Positions 11,800 to 23,557 of a stretch of DNA of 64,000 nucleotides are shown here, piece after piece. The notes under the pieces were generated by a model. The model saw nothing but the letters and a program-made list of their open reading frames with translations, made no database searches and was not told the origin of the DNA. This stretch comes from Diphasiastrum complanatum (taxonomy: Eukaryota; Streptophyta; Lycopodiopsida; Lycopodiales; Lycopodiaceae), in assembly GCA_029204225.1 (NCBI GenBank), contig CM055096.1, forward strand, positions 60,490,957 to 60,554,956, in the 5' to 3' direction. Numbering within the stretch: the stretch's first letter is position 1; the number at the start of each line of letters is the position of its first letter. Both the position numbers and the translations under genes were made by a program.

Positions 11800-13890
11800 A
11801 TCGGACTTCGGTCTTCGAAAGGCCCGGCTGGCAGATATCGTACATGAACCTCTAGATGATGTGGCTTGGCTCTGGCTGGTAGTTGTGCCTTGGCCCTGGT
11901 CTCGCGTCTCAGCAGCCGTATCCGTCTGCCCTTGGTCTCGGCCTTCGGACCCTTCATCTTGTTGAAATCCCCCTGCTGTTTGCCGACTCTGGTCTTGGCT
12001 TGTACTGGCTTGTGCAGTGTCAAAAGTAGGTGGCAGTGGAATTACCACGGGGGTGGGTTGGGCCTTCGTTTTCATGAATTTTTGGCAGGGCTTGAGGGCT
12101 TGCTTGGCCTAGGCGAGCTCGTGCGTTGCGCTTGTCCGATATTTGTTGAACTCTGTCTGGTAGCTGTTTAGGGTTTGGCTATAAACCTACACCTAACGCC
12201 GTAGAAGATTCATTTCTGATTGAGAAAGCGGCCTTGAGTTCGGTGCAAGTTGAGCTAACCAGACGAGCTTTTCTTCTTGTAGTGCTTTGACCTCTGTCCT
12301 CGGGCACGTATTCTCTGCTTCCAAAAGGATAAGTTGCGTCTGGATGGGGGCAAGTCGTTGGGACGCTTCAACTTGAAGCTCCCGCACCTTCGTGGAGGCC
12401 TCAGTCAATGCTTTGGAGAGGCTTTGGATATATTTGTTGAGGCCCTCCTCCTTCTACTGCAGCTTGTGCCCTGCTTGTTTGTGTTGCTGAGCCAAAATTA
12501 GCTCTTGTTGTAGCTTGGTGAGGTCTGCTCGTAGTTGTGTGTTACTCGTCGTCAAGTGTAGTACCCTGCTTTCCAGAATGGCTTTGGCCGCTACCGCATC
12601 CAAGATGTATTTTTCCAGAGTTTCGTATGCCGTCGTTAGATTTGTGGGAGCAGCCGGTACATTGGCACTGGCAAAGGGTTTTGTTGTATCGGCTTTGACA
12701 ACTTGTGGAGTGCTGTCGTCATTGTCTTCTATCAGGTCCTCATTGGACCTGATGCCATCTGGGGCAGTAGGATCAGCCCGATCTGGCGATGGTGCAAACA
12801 CTATTTGGACAAATGCATCATCAGACAATGGTTGGTTGCTTTCGAAAACCTTTGTTGGTGAAGCGAGTGGGGTTTGAGAAGCAACTATGGAAACAGGGGT
12901 GAGGACGGTTTGTCCGAACGAGAGAATGGGAGGAACAGAAGGAAACTAGAGGGTGGTGTGGAGTATGGAAGAAGGTGAGGATGGAGCAGAAAGCGTCTGG
13001 TGTCAGGTAAAAATTGATGACTTGAGTGTCGGGAGACAATTGAGAATCAGAGGGATTGAATGGAATGGAAGCAACGGTGGCGACAGGAGTGACGGAAGAT
13101 GCGATGGTGATGGATGGAATAGTGGATACTGGAAGAGAAATAGGAGTGGTATCAACAGAAGAAATGGGAATGGAGACAGAAACAGACATGGATGGAATAG
13201 GAAGAGAGGTAGCGACAACAGAAATCGGAGTGGGGGGTTGCACGGAAGAAGAAGTGGCAGTTGTTGATCGGGTGGTTAGTGTAGTAGTGGAGGTGCGTCT
13301 TCGGGTAGTAGGTGGAGATGTGGATGTAGAGGCAGCGCCACACATTCGTTTGCTAGCCGTTGTCTTAATAATTGCAGGTTGGGAGGAGGTGGATGCTTGA
13401 GATGGCGGATAAAGGTTAGTATGTGGCACGAGGGTAGACAAAAGAGATGAGCATTGGAAACCGTGCACTTTCGTCTCAAGAAGTGCGCAGGCTTACACAA
13501 CAGGGGGCCTGCTACGATTCGCTCACGGTTGTTGGGTTTGATGGAAGAGCGTCGGGTAAAAACCCATTGCCGATAGAAGTGGACCGGTTGTCTGTAGCCA
13601 TGGTTGGATTAGAGCGTCAGAGGGTAGAGGCCAAATCTGTGTGGCCTCGGGGATGTCATGCTGGATCACCTCTTTGGCGCCAAAGTCTTCAGAGGATGAG
13701 GAGGACATGTTAGTCGTGATGATTAGCGGTCGAAAAAGTAGGAAAAAACGGTGGAAAATGAAAAAAGATGTGAAAACGGTAGAAAACTGAGAATAATGAG
13801 TGTTGGATGACGAGTGTAGTTCAGAGCGTAGATCGATGTTCAGTATGAATAGATGACAGCTGGTAGAAAGCTTGGTTGCAAACAAAGACT
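11800..13890 (-). pseudogene. Family X ORF, copy 3 (N-terminal two thirds)
   Basis: Unrecognised protein, minus strand, several frames. The likely N-terminus is MSSSSSEDFGAKEVIQHDI (from about 13,708). A long S/T/P-rich stretch follows (13,400-13,020). Next come LSDDAFV...SPDRADPTAPD and IEDNDDS (12,828-12,730), then a strongly coiled-coil-like region (12,700-12,200, heptad-rich with L, E, Q, K). A Q/S/D-rich linker ends at SASRAFRRPK, where the copy is cut at 11,800. The acidic DDAFV...DDS block and the later order match the plus-strand copy at 28.75 kb. Confidence 0.6.
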
Positions 13891-14720
13891 TGGTAATTTC
13901 ACAATAAATTTCGGCAGAGCTTCGCTAGCAAAGGTGACAAATGACTCGAATTCAGCCCTCAAATTTTGGCAGGCACCTTCTTCACAAAATTCTAAGACCT
14001 CAGGGAAGTCTACGAGAGTTCAGAAGGTGATTTGACTGCTATGCGAAGGTTCTACGAGGGTTCAACTCTCGCAGGAAGTGATCTCTCACACATCTTGTTC
14101 CTGTGATTGGATATTCAAGATCAGACCATGTAGGCAGACTAATTTTACTGTTCTGATTCCATTTAGGCACCTTGTGAGGGTTGGTAAGTTGATCTTGATG
14201 CTCTGCGAGGGTTCTAAAAATTCAGCTTCTGGAAACCCTCGCACACACTAAAAAAATGGTGATTTCTCCATCAGAAACTCTCGTAGAGATTTTCATGTAT
14301 GCATCTGGGTCAGATCTGGTTACTGTCCAAGTTTTAAGAGCTATCTCCCAAGGGATCTCAAAAAATCAAGAAAAAAGTGCTCTTTCAGAGTGTTTTGTGA
14401 TGAGATCTCGAGATTTTCTGATTTTTAACTTTTGTAAACTGGTAATCAGCTTCATGCAGGCTTGATCTGACCGTTGGTAGTTCTTTGAAAATTCTGATGG
14501 ATACTTGGTAATAGATCCATCAGTCAATCTGATGATCTACTTCCGTCTTGATCCTATCTGGATCTGGATCCTTCTTGGATTCTGATGGATTTTCCCGATC
14601 TTGCCAGATTTGGCTGAATCTTGATGGATCTAGCTTGATTTGGCTTGATCTTCTTAGATTTGGCTTGATCTTCTTAGATCTAGCAGTGATGGCTTAGCAA
14701 AATAGCTTTTTGTAACATGC
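13891..14720 (-). repeat. Probable LTR region of the gypsy element
   Basis: On the minus strand, IN ends with a stop at 14,742 and is followed by a purine-rich gattgggggtggca and then TGTTACAAAAAGC. This is consistent with a polypurine tract and LTR start near 14,720. The other LTR of this element is not in the window, so the far end is unknown; I place it only roughly near family X copy 3. The stretch has direct repeats of tttggcttgatcttcttaga (14,640-14,680) and several (t)gcgagggtt words. Confidence 0.5.
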
Positions 14721-14741
14721 CACCCCCAATCTGGATCTGCC

Positions 14742-15664
14742 TTACTGTGGTGGCCAGTATTTGTGCAGCCGGCTACCTTTGATGGGTGTATCGAATGGTG
14801 TCCCATCTAGATTTTCCAAATTCACGGCTCCATGATTAAGAATTTCCTTGATCCTATAAGGACCTTCGCCTGTGAATTTTAACTTTCTCTTGATCGCCTT
14901 GGTTTTATACATCAGGACCAGATCTCCGAAGCAAAGATCCTTCTTTTGTAACCTGCGATCATGCCATGCCTTGCGTCTTTCCTTTTCAGCTACCAGTGCA
15001 TGCACAACTAGTAAGCGTGTTTCACAGAGTTTATGCAAAGCTTCAAGGCATAGTTGTAGAGATTTGGACTCATTAAGACATTGTGTGGTGGCAATCCTTA
15101 ATGAAGGAACTAAAAACTCTACTGGCATTATGGCATCCTGACCATATACCAATTGGAAGGGTGTTTGATCAGTGCTTCCTTTATATGTTGTCCTGAATGC
15201 CCACAGTGCAACATGCAACTTATGTTCCCAATATGATCTGCTAGCTTCAACTACTTTCGTGAGCACGCTACACAGGATCTTATTGGATGATTCTGCTTGC
15301 CCATACCATGAGGATAATAAGGCGTACGGGTTCTGTGGATCACAAAGAATTTCTCCAACAGGACCTTGATGGTCTCGTTGATGAAATGGCTTCCACGATC
15401 GCTGACTAGCTCCACCGGGCATCCGCAGCGTGTAATGATATTTTTATAAAGGAACTTGGCAGTGATCCTAGCATCAGCTACTCTTACTACCTTGGCTTCA
15501 CCCCATTTGGTGAGGTAGTCTGTGGCTACGATTATGTATCGAGCCTGGGAACTCCTTGTTGCAGGGTGAATTGGACCGATGTAATCCAATCCCCACTTTT
15601 CGAAGGGTGTAGTAAGTCGTAATTCAATCTCGTTGGTCTCCTTGCCCTTTGGCACACATCGCAC
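14742..15664 (-). pseudogene. Ty3/gypsy integrase core and C-terminus
   Basis: Two minus-strand frames together give the integrase. 15,664-15,251 contains FEKWGLDYIGPIHP (first D) and ELVSDRGSHF (second D). 15,422-14,742 contains GQAESSNK (the E), SYWEHKLHVALWAFRTTYKGST, and the C-terminal GPYRIKEIL...RLHKYWPPQ. The frameshift between them (about 15,300) means no single intact protein. The DDE residues are otherwise present. The same family left the remnant at 545-1,239. Confidence 0.9.
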
Positions 15665-17388
15665 TTTTTCAAGTATTCCTCCGTATCCTTATGAATCGTT
15701 GGCCACCTACATCCTGATTGCGGGATCTTGCGAACTGTAATGTCAGATGCAAATTGACCTCTAACCATGCCTTCATGTGAAAGCGAAACGATCTGGGTGG
15801 CCTCATGAGGAAGAATACACTGCCAAATAATTCCATCTGGACCTCTTCGATACAACTGGCCGGCAATCAACTGATAAGGTCTAGCCCTTAAGATCAATTT
15901 CCGCTGCTCCGCCTTTGGTAAAGATTTGTCTGGTTGGCCCCGCATTAGATATTCAACAATGTCGGTCGCCCATTCTATTACTGTGTCCACGTAAAATAAG
16001 ACAGCATCTGCCAGCTCATCGTCGGGTTGGTTTGCAATCTCCTTCCCTTTGATTCGTGACACGTGATCTGCCATGTAATGTTGATTTCCCTTGCAAACTA
16101 CTATCCGAAAATCAAACTCCAACAACAGAAGTAACCATCTAGTGATCCTTCCAATGTTGCAAGTTTTATTAACGAGATAGAGCAAGGCTTGATGATCCGT
16201 ATAAAAAGCAAAATGTGTGGCCATCAAGTAGTGTCGAATTTTCTTAACCGCATAGATCATTGTCAGTGCTTTTCGCTCTGTGGTTGAATAGTTCATTTCG
16301 GTATCACTAAGCTGTCGGCTTGCAGATCGGATTGGAAAATCCTTTTTGTGTTCACCTGGCTGGGTTAAGACTGTTCCAACTGCATACTTCGATGCGTCCG
16401 TATGCACGTGGAACTCAATGGACCAATTGGGTGGGCGTAAGATTGGTGCTGAAACCAATGCATCTTTAAGCTTCTGAAAAGCCTTTAGGGCTTCCTCGTT
16501 CCAATGTGGATCCGTTGTGAGTTTGTAAATTGGTCGGGCTAACTCCGCAAAGTCAAGAATGAAGATCCTATAATAGTGAGCATGACCCATGAAAATGTAG
16601 ACCTTGCGGATCATGCCCGGTGGTGGTAGATCAACAATGATCCTGATCTTAGATAGATCTATGGCGATCCCGTGTCTTGACACTATATGGCCGAGAATCA
16701 AGCCATGTGTCACCCAGAATTGACATTTTTCTGTATTCAGGGAGATTTGGTATTCATGGCATTTTTGTAACACCTTCTCAAAGTTGGATAAGTGTTCTAA
16801 ATCTGGTCCATGCATGCATATCCAAGAAAATCTCCAAAAATTTTTGCAAATAATCTTTGAATTTCGCCTGCATGACTCGCTGGAAAGTGCTTGGGGGCAA
16901 AGTCCGAATGGCATCGCTTTATAGGCATAGGTTTCCCAATCCGTGGCGAATGTTGTTTTGTGTTGGTCTTGGGGGGCTATCTTCACCTGATTGTAGCCAC
17001 TGAAGACGTCTAGGAAATTGTAGTCTTCGGTGCCAGCTACCATGTCGAGGACACTTTCCGTAAATGGTAAAGAAAAATGGTCCTTTTTGGTAACTGCATT
17101 TAGCGCCTTCAGATTCACACAAATCTGCATTTTGCCGTTCTTCTTGGGTACTATAACTATCGGTGATACCCATTCTGTGTGCTCAATTTCATAGATGAAA
17201 TCTGCATCCATCAGCTTTTGCAACTCCTGTTTGATCAGCTCAGTATAATTTGGGTTGTAGCAGTAATAACGGCTTACCTTGGGGACAGCTCCGTCAACCA
17301 AGGGTATGGTGTGTTGGACTACTGTTGGTGGAATGCCCTTCAGGTCACTATAACTCCATGCAAAACAGTCTTTATGTTCCATCAACAA
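15532..17388 (-). pseudogene. Ty3/gypsy RT-RNase H-integrase N-terminus
   Basis: A 618-codon open frame. RT: DCFAWSYSDLKGIPP, then PIVIVPKKNGKMQICVNLKALN and FLDVFSGYNQVKIAPQDQHKTTF. The catalytic block is damaged: where an F(L/V)DDF-like motif should be, the frame reads WRFSWICMHGPD, and a neighbouring frame gives FLEIFLDMHA. Part of the aspartate pair is therefore lost with a local frame change. RNase H follows (FHVHTDASKYAVGTVL, ERKALTMIYAV, YTDHQALLYL), then the integrase zinc region ending KKCDVCQRARRPT. It is predicted catalytically dead despite its length. Confidence 0.92.
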
Positions 17389-18760
17389 TGATCATAGTCT
17401 CTTGAATTGTGTGGGTGTTAGCTGCTCCCTCACATGCACTATCTTTTCTTCTTCACCTCGCTCGGCAAGGTTCATCGGCTATGTTCGCGCAGGTCCCTCG
17501 AAGACTTGTTCCGCTGGTGCTTGAATTTGATCAAGTTCTCTCTGAGCTTGCGGCATCATGATTACCACGTCGTCCAAGGTATAGTTCTTGAAAGTCTCAG
17601 GCATCTCGTGAACTAACGCTCGTCGAGATTCCTCTTTCAGCATATTGATCTTAGCCCGACTGGTCATTTTTTGTTTCTGTCATCTATGTAGAAGATGACG
17701 CTGTATCTGAGTCCAACTTGATTGACTTCAAGGATTCCAATACTTTCTTTTTGCTCTTTTTTATTATCTCAGTGGATTCGTCCTTGTCATCCCTCATCAG
17801 GACTGCCGTGACATTCGTCTCATGGTTGCGAATATTCACATCCACTGTAGCTATCGCCTCATCAGGTAGATCACTCCGACGGATCACCTGGTTGTAGCGT
17901 TGCTTCAACTGTTTCTTCTTATTTGCAGGTGCCTTGGGTGGATCAACCCTTGAGACTTTCGCCATAGCAGACGTTTGTGGTGGTTGAGCTGGTACTTTCC
18001 TGATTCTGTAACGATCTGGGTCCATGTGGTGTAAGACCTATTCATCAATCAGCTCAATCTCTTTATTATAAGTTAGAGCATGTTGCCAAGGGACCAAATC
18101 ATCGTCCACTAGGTTCTCAATAGGTTCCGTTGACAGTCATGCTACGTTTATCATATTCACCCCAAATGTAATGGGTGTGTCCATAGTGTAACACTTGGGT
18201 GAAGTTGTACTAGGTTTTGGGTCTGATTCATATTGACATGTCTGGCAGTCAATAGTTGGTAATGCATCCGTCCATATCACGACATCCGTCTCCGAATGAT
18301 AGTGACCCCCCTTGGCTAGCCTCGGGCAATCAATGATGTGATCTGTCGTGGATGATCTGTCATCAGCTTTGGGTGCAATAGGTTTCACCGCCCATGTGGT
18401 TGGATCAAACTTTACAGCCTGCTTTCTATTCTCGAAGGTGAGTTTCCCCGTACCCTAGTTGTGTACTACTTGCGCAGTTCTCAACCATGGTCTTCCCAGT
18501 AAAACACGGTATGCAGATGGAGATTCAGGTATATCCATGACTACAAAAGTAATCACAAACTGCATGTCTTCTATCTTTATAGGGATATCGACAACTACAT
18601 CTTTTGGTTTCACACGGGATAATCAGCTAGCTTGATGGCGAATCTTGTTGGCTTCAATTTTTGTAAATCCCATTTTTTGTACAAAGTAGTGGAGATCAAA
18701 TTGACACCCGATCCTCCATCTACCACTGCCGCCTTGTCCTAGTATCTCTTGTGTTTGATT
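17389..18760 (-). pseudogene. Ty3/gypsy protease region
   Basis: The minus strand near 18,720-18,660 encodes VDGGSGVNLISTTLYKK, the D-(G)-S-G type active site of plant gypsy aspartic proteases. The stretch to 17,389 holds further broken pol frames (for example 18,025-17,684, a lysine-rich linker), with no complete domain. Frames change several times, so it is a pseudogene. Confidence 0.75.
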
Positions 18761-20457
18761 GGCAAAGTGATGTTGTGTTCCTCACTTTCTCATGCTGCTC
18801 CGATGTGGAGGACGTTACTTGTTTCTTCATAGCCCTTACAATATATGGGCTCAGGCGCTACTGGATCCTCATCCGCTTTGGCCCATTCAGCTAGAAGGCT
18901 TTTCGCTTGTGGTGCAATCTGCAGTAGTTCTCTGAGTGGCAAACTAACACGGCTTGACAGTAAAAGTGCGAGCCTTTCAATGTGTGGTTCCTCGGGCTCC
19001 ACCATGTGAAAAGGTGGTTCATGTTCTTATAACTGATCATTCTGATCAGTGTGCAGTGGTGAGCCCGTTTGCGGTTCCTGTTCGAGACCAACTAGAGGTT
19101 CCCTAGGATTATCTCTTTCTTGTTGTTTTTCCTCCACTTGTGCTTTCTGTACCCAGTGTCTTATTTTCTGGTATTGTCTTCTCTCTTCCCTCACATTCGG
19201 ATATGGCGCTGAAGTTGAGGGTTGGTTGTTAGTGACCGATGGTGGTGGTGAATGAGCCACTTCCTTCCTCTTCTGCGCTCGCGTAACAGCTGACACAGGA
19301 GTGTGGAATTGTCGTCCTTCCGATGGCATCCCTACTGGAACTGCTGGTTGTTGTATGGCAATGAAGTTCAGAGGTGCACTGGTTCCAGGTTTAAATGGAC
19401 AATTCTTTTAACAGTGTCCATAACTGCATTCTCGACAGAAGGATGTATATTGTCTCTTGTAGGGACATTTTGCAATTCTGTGTCCTTCGTCGCATCCGTA
19501 GCAACCGTAATTTCTTCCGCCTTGACGCTGAGTTTGAGCTGCATAGGCCGCAACATATTCATTTATGGCAGGATCCATAAATGGCTCATCTGGTCCATAC
19601 CACTGCTACTGCTCAGGTTGAGGTGGCATTTGCATCTCTGGTTTTGTTGTTGTCAGGTTTACATGGGCCACTTGTTGATTGGCTGGCCCTAGTGGAGCAT
19701 GTACGGCCATATGCTATGGGTGATTTGGTGCGCCGTACCTTGGTGCCACATTGGGTGCCCCTTGATGGTAAGGATAGGAAGTCTGATAAGTACTTCTCTT
19801 CTGTTGAACAATCCGGGAGTTGAACGGGCAAAATGCCATATCGTGCGATGTTGCATTGCACAGATGGCAGAATCTATGTGTCAGTCTCAGATTTTGCTTT
19901 AGGATTGGACACTCGTTTGCTATATGGTTTTGCATGCACACTGAACACCATACATTTTTCCGTCTTGGGTACTGCAGCTGGTTTGGTTCCGATTGATGTG
20001 GTGTTACTGCTACAACTCCTTGTAAGGCCTTCAGTTTCTGGTCAAACTACGCCGTAAGTTGCTCCATCTGTTGTTTGTGTAATTTTGTCATTTGCTCCAA
20101 TAGTAGTTCTATGGATAGAGCAGATGCGTTTGATGATGATGATGCGATCGAGGGAGTAGGAGTGTGGGTGGATGGATATTCGTCGTCAGATCCCTCATCA
20201 TCTTCCCTGATGACATCTTCCATAGCTTCTTGCAGAGTAGCATATTGCTCCCGTCGTTTCAGTTCTCTTCTGATACTTCATGGTAGTCCGGATAGGAACC
20301 ACATGATCACCGCGTGATCGGGAGTTAGGGCTGCACTGCACTCGGATCGTAAGTGTTTGACCTGCTCAATATAGTCCATGACCCCTTCTCGTTTCCCCAT
20401 CTTGACTTTGCTCAGCAGGAGGAACGAGTCTTCCAGGAACTTTCTTGGTTTAAATCT
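18761..20457 (-). pseudogene. Ty3/gypsy gag with four zinc knuckles
   Basis: Minus-strand gag. The capsid part (20,455-20,278) reads KPRKFLEDSFLLLSKVKMGKREGVMDYIEQVKHLRSECSAAL. Nucleocapsid motifs follow: CSVCMQNHIANEC and CHLCNATSHDMAFC (about 19,940-19,840), then CYGCDEGHRIAKC and CRECSYGHC-KNC (about 19,520-19,400, interrupted by a stop). The N-terminus is missing: at 20,458 the sequence passes into the copia LTR. Four knuckles in one gag is more than the usual one or two. Confidence 0.8.
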
Positions 20458-20809
20458 ATTGATCTCTCTCAATAATACAATAAATTTCTCCAACCTGTTC
20501 TCCATGAATTTCAGCCTAATATAGGTGAGAAAGATGACTCTCTCTCTCCTCTCTCTAGAACTTAGGACCCAAATTTAGGGCACCAGTAGCCTAAAATAGC
20601 CAATTTTGGCCTGTATGTTCAAATAACATGATTTTGGTGTCATTTCGAAGGTCCTGAAGTTTGAGACTTCTTCAACATGAAATATATACTAAAATAAAAG
20701 TATCTAGGCCTCTTTCACACGTGTAAAATGTTAGATCCAAAACTATGTACAAAAATTGCCAATTTAGGCCTCAAACTAGCTAGGAAATGTTGACAATTTT
20801 CACACTCCC
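20458..20809 (-). repeat. Truncated 3' LTR of the copia/ORF452 element
   Basis: The minus-strand LTR starts TGTGAAAATTGTCAACATTTCC right after a purine tract (gaagagggag). It matches 25,660-25,919. It is cut at 20,458, where gypsy gag begins, so the last ~290 bp of the LTR are missing here. The gypsy/LTR junction is therefore a deletion or recombination, not a clean insertion. Confidence 0.8.
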
Positions 20810-20817
20810 TCTTCAAC

Positions 20818-21424
20818 TTAACTTGCTAGTTTTACAACACTACTTTGCTCCAACCTAAGAATGATCTCCATCATCATAATAGATCTCTTCTCAAGTGTTC
20901 TAATATGTAGTACATGAAGTACAACATAATTGATATAGATAATAGTGTCCATACAGGATGCTTCACTGTTTCTTACATCAATTTTACATAGAATGGTGAA
21001 CATGATACATGTAAAAGAACATAGAATTATAATGAAAGGATTCCTCCATGTATCCACCTTTGAATTCTCTGTAAAACAGCAGCAAACAAGTTGTAAGTGA
21101 AAGTAACCAACAAGTGTTTGCATGCCTCCTCCACATTCCACTATGCCCATAGTGAATGCACCATGTATCTCCATGAATGGACCTCCATCACCACCTTGCC
21201 TTTGTAGATCTCCAATCCATGAAATCCCTTGAGTGAATGAATGCCAAAATGATGTGTTCTCTACTCCATTTGAATGAGAAAAACCTGAACTTGAAATACT
21301 TGAAGTATCTCCACAAGATTTGCATACATACATTGTCAACAATTTGCCAATTTGCCAACACTAGGATGCTAGATCTTGACCTTTGCTCAAAAGTAAACAT
21401 ATTGACCACTTCAATATCTTTCAA
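20818..21424 (-). CDS. Uncharacterised ORFs beside the 3' LTR
   Basis: Two overlapping minus-strand frames (21,342-20,818, 174 codons; 21,424-21,188, 78 codons) fill the space between the 452-codon ORF and the LTR. The longer one has a hydrophobic C-terminal half (NPFIIILCSFTCIMFTILCKI), perhaps one membrane-spanning segment. I recognise no domain. Either could be non-coding 3' sequence of the element. Confidence 0.3.
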
Positions 21425-21503
21425 GATTTGAACGAGTGCATGTACTTGATCATAAAACCAGCAATGATAACTATTCCATCTCCAAGATCCAAAGGATGCA
21501 AAA

Positions 21504-22862
21504 CTATGGAACTAGTTTCATTGAATTTTGACAATTCCAATACATGAGATTAAACAAATAAGGTAGAGTAAAAGGACACATCCTTGCTGCTACAAGAACC
21601 TTACTTGAACCTTCAAGAACCTGTAAAAATAGATCCAAAATGCTTTGCCCATGTGGCTCCCCTTTGATGCTTTTGACTAGCTTCCAATTGCTACTATCAA
21701 CATCTTGATCTTCCAATAAAACATCAAGGACTTTGCATTTATAAACATCTTCAGATCTGAACCTTTGAAGATACTCCCTCTCAAACACATGATTAACATC
21801 CCACAAGATCTCATCATTGCTTGATTTCAACCTTTCACTATAGTTAGTGAAAACAATGTCACCATCATAAACCAAAAGAAAGATTTCTACAATTCTATCC
21901 AACATGAAGTAGAGTAGATGAAGTTGAGTATCAAACCTAATCAAACCAGCCCATTTGAGATCAAACCAAACCTCAATGAGCTCACCAATGAGATCCTCCT
22001 TGCCTTTGAGAAATTGCCACTTGAGTTGCTCCATGTAGTCTTCTTCATCCAACCTTTTGCCATCTTGATCATGCATGAACACTCCACCACAATCATAGCA
22101 ACCTTTGAGTTGATGAAGAGATGTAAGATCCATGCCTTGAATCTTCCCAAGAGTCACTCTTCCTTTGCCCTTTCCTTCACAAGACTCCCTCTTAATGATC
22201 ACACCACAAAAGTTAGCAATCTTCCTCTCATCATAAGAAATGGAAGATTCTTGAACATTAGAAGCCATGAAAAGAATACATAGTTCCTTCAACATAAGAA
22301 TGATTGAAGTACTTTTTCTTGTCAAACCTGGACTTCTAATCAATGATATAGGTAATGATAATGAATCCTCACTATCATTCACAAAAGCATCATTCAAAGT
22401 ACATCCTACTTTGAACACTTCACATTCATCTCTCCCTTTTGACTTGAGATCTTCTTCACCAAGTCTCACGACAGAACCTTTTGATCTACTTTCTTTATGA
22501 ATACATGTGACACTACTTGTTTCACAAATGACTTTTTTGGACTCATCACATAAAGATACAAAAGAAACTTTTTCTTCAATCATGCTCAAAGCACCATCTC
22601 TTTCCAAATGAGTAAATAAGTCATTAGCAATAACCAGTTCCAAAGAAGAGTTTTCATCACCTCCATTGATGAAGTTAGCTATATTCTTACCTTTTTCATT
22701 TTTGCGCTTGCCATGTAGTTCCATTGAAGAGCCACCAAGACTTGGAAATCTATGAGTAGAAGAGTTCAAACATGATACTAATTTAGCATCACCAGACTCC
22801 ATTTGACTAGTAGGTAGCACTAGTCCATCTTCAAGATCCAATGGATCCAAAACATTGATCAT
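21504..22862 (-). CDS. ORF452: unknown protein replacing integrase-RT in a copia element
   Basis: An intact 452-codon frame on the minus strand, inside a copia-like element between protease and the 3' LTR. Its ATG overlaps the stop of the protease frame (ATGA), so it could be expressed by reinitiation or a frame change. It has no integrase DDE core, no RT palm motif and no RNase H. Visible features are an E/K/S-rich first half and a possible zinc-like CYDCGGVFMHD near residue 265. An acidic/aromatic second half is rich in L, I, F, with ELIEVWFDLKWAGLIRFD and DGDIVFTNYSERL. It is intact although gag and protease upstream have frameshifts. It could be a captured host sequence or a diverged element-specific gene; I cannot tell which. 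Confidence 0.6.
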   Translation of the reverse strand: MINVLDPLDLEDGLVLPTSQMESGDAKLVSCLNSSTHRFPSLGGSSMELHGKRKNEKGKNIANFINGGDENSSLELVIANDLFTHLERDGALSMIEEKVSFVSLCDESKKVICETSSVTCIHKESRSKGSVVRLGEEDLKSKGRDECEVFKVGCTLNDAFVNDSEDSLSLPISLIRSPGLTRKSTSIILMLKELCILFMASNVQESSISYDERKIANFCGVIIKRESCEGKGKGRVTLGKIQGMDLTSLHQLKGCYDCGGVFMHDQDGKRLDEEDYMEQLKWQFLKGKEDLIGELIEVWFDLKWAGLIRFDTQLHLLYFMLDRIVEIFLLVYDGDIVFTNYSERLKSSNDEILWDVNHVFEREYLQRFRSEDVYKCKVLDVLLEDQDVDSSNWKLVKSIKGEPHGQSILDLFLQVLEGSSKVLVAARMCPFTLPYLFNLMYWNCQNSMKLVP

Positions 22863-23557
22863 AGATTCACCAAACTTGCCAAGTCAGCACAACAATAACT
22901 ATATCCAAGAAGCTCATTAGATCTCCACCTAGATCTAGCATAAGGAAGTTCTTTAGACTTTGCATAAGATCTACCAATCTTATTTATGCTAGGGATTGAC
23001 TTTTGAAAGTTGAGAGAACCACCAACATCCATTTCATTTCTCTTGTTAGACATAACAAATGCATCAAGCTTGTAAAGTCTACCTTGTCTATTGCCCATAG
23101 CAATCAAGACATCTCCCTTAGTAATGAAGCAAACATCCCCAACAAACTTTGTCTTGTACCCTTTTTTTAACATTTGACCAACACTTAGCAAATTCCTTGA
23201 AAGTGAAGGAATGTATAGAACACCATCAAGCCTTACATTCCTATTAGTAGAAAGGCAAATAGGAATTGAGCCAATACCTTTGATCATACACTCACCACCA
23301 TTTGGCATGTGAACGACTTTCTTGGTTCCAACATAAGAGATCAAAGAAGTAAAGAACTCCTTGTGACTAGTCATGTGTGAACTATATCCACTATCTATCC
23401 ACCATGAATCCTTGTCGCTTCCACTTGACATTAGACTTGAAGTACACATCATGAGAGAATCACAAGAATCTAGATCCTCATTAGAAGTACAAAAGTTGTT
23501 TTGCTTGCTACCTTCATTACTTTGCTTCTTATAACATTCATTTGCAAAATGACCTTT
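22859..23557 (-). pseudogene. Copia-like protease of the ORF452 element
   Basis: The frame 23,452-22,859 contains WWIDSGYSSHMTSHKEF (D-S-G active site) and the flap region ECMIKGIGSIPICLSTNRNVRLDGVLYIPSLSRNLLSVGQML. It ends with SYAKSKELPYARSRWRSNELLG, a leftover of the pre-integrase zinc region. The integrase core that should follow is absent. The knuckle CFYCGIKGHFANEC lies just upstream (about 23,585-23,540). Confidence 0.85.

Noticed and set aside
13022-13400. Plus-strand ORFs over the family X S/T/P-rich stretch
   Set aside because: They are antisense shadows of the minus-strand coding sequence.
21918-22283. 121-codon plus-strand ORF inside ORF452
   Set aside because: It is shorter, antisense to the intact 452-codon frame and shows no domain.
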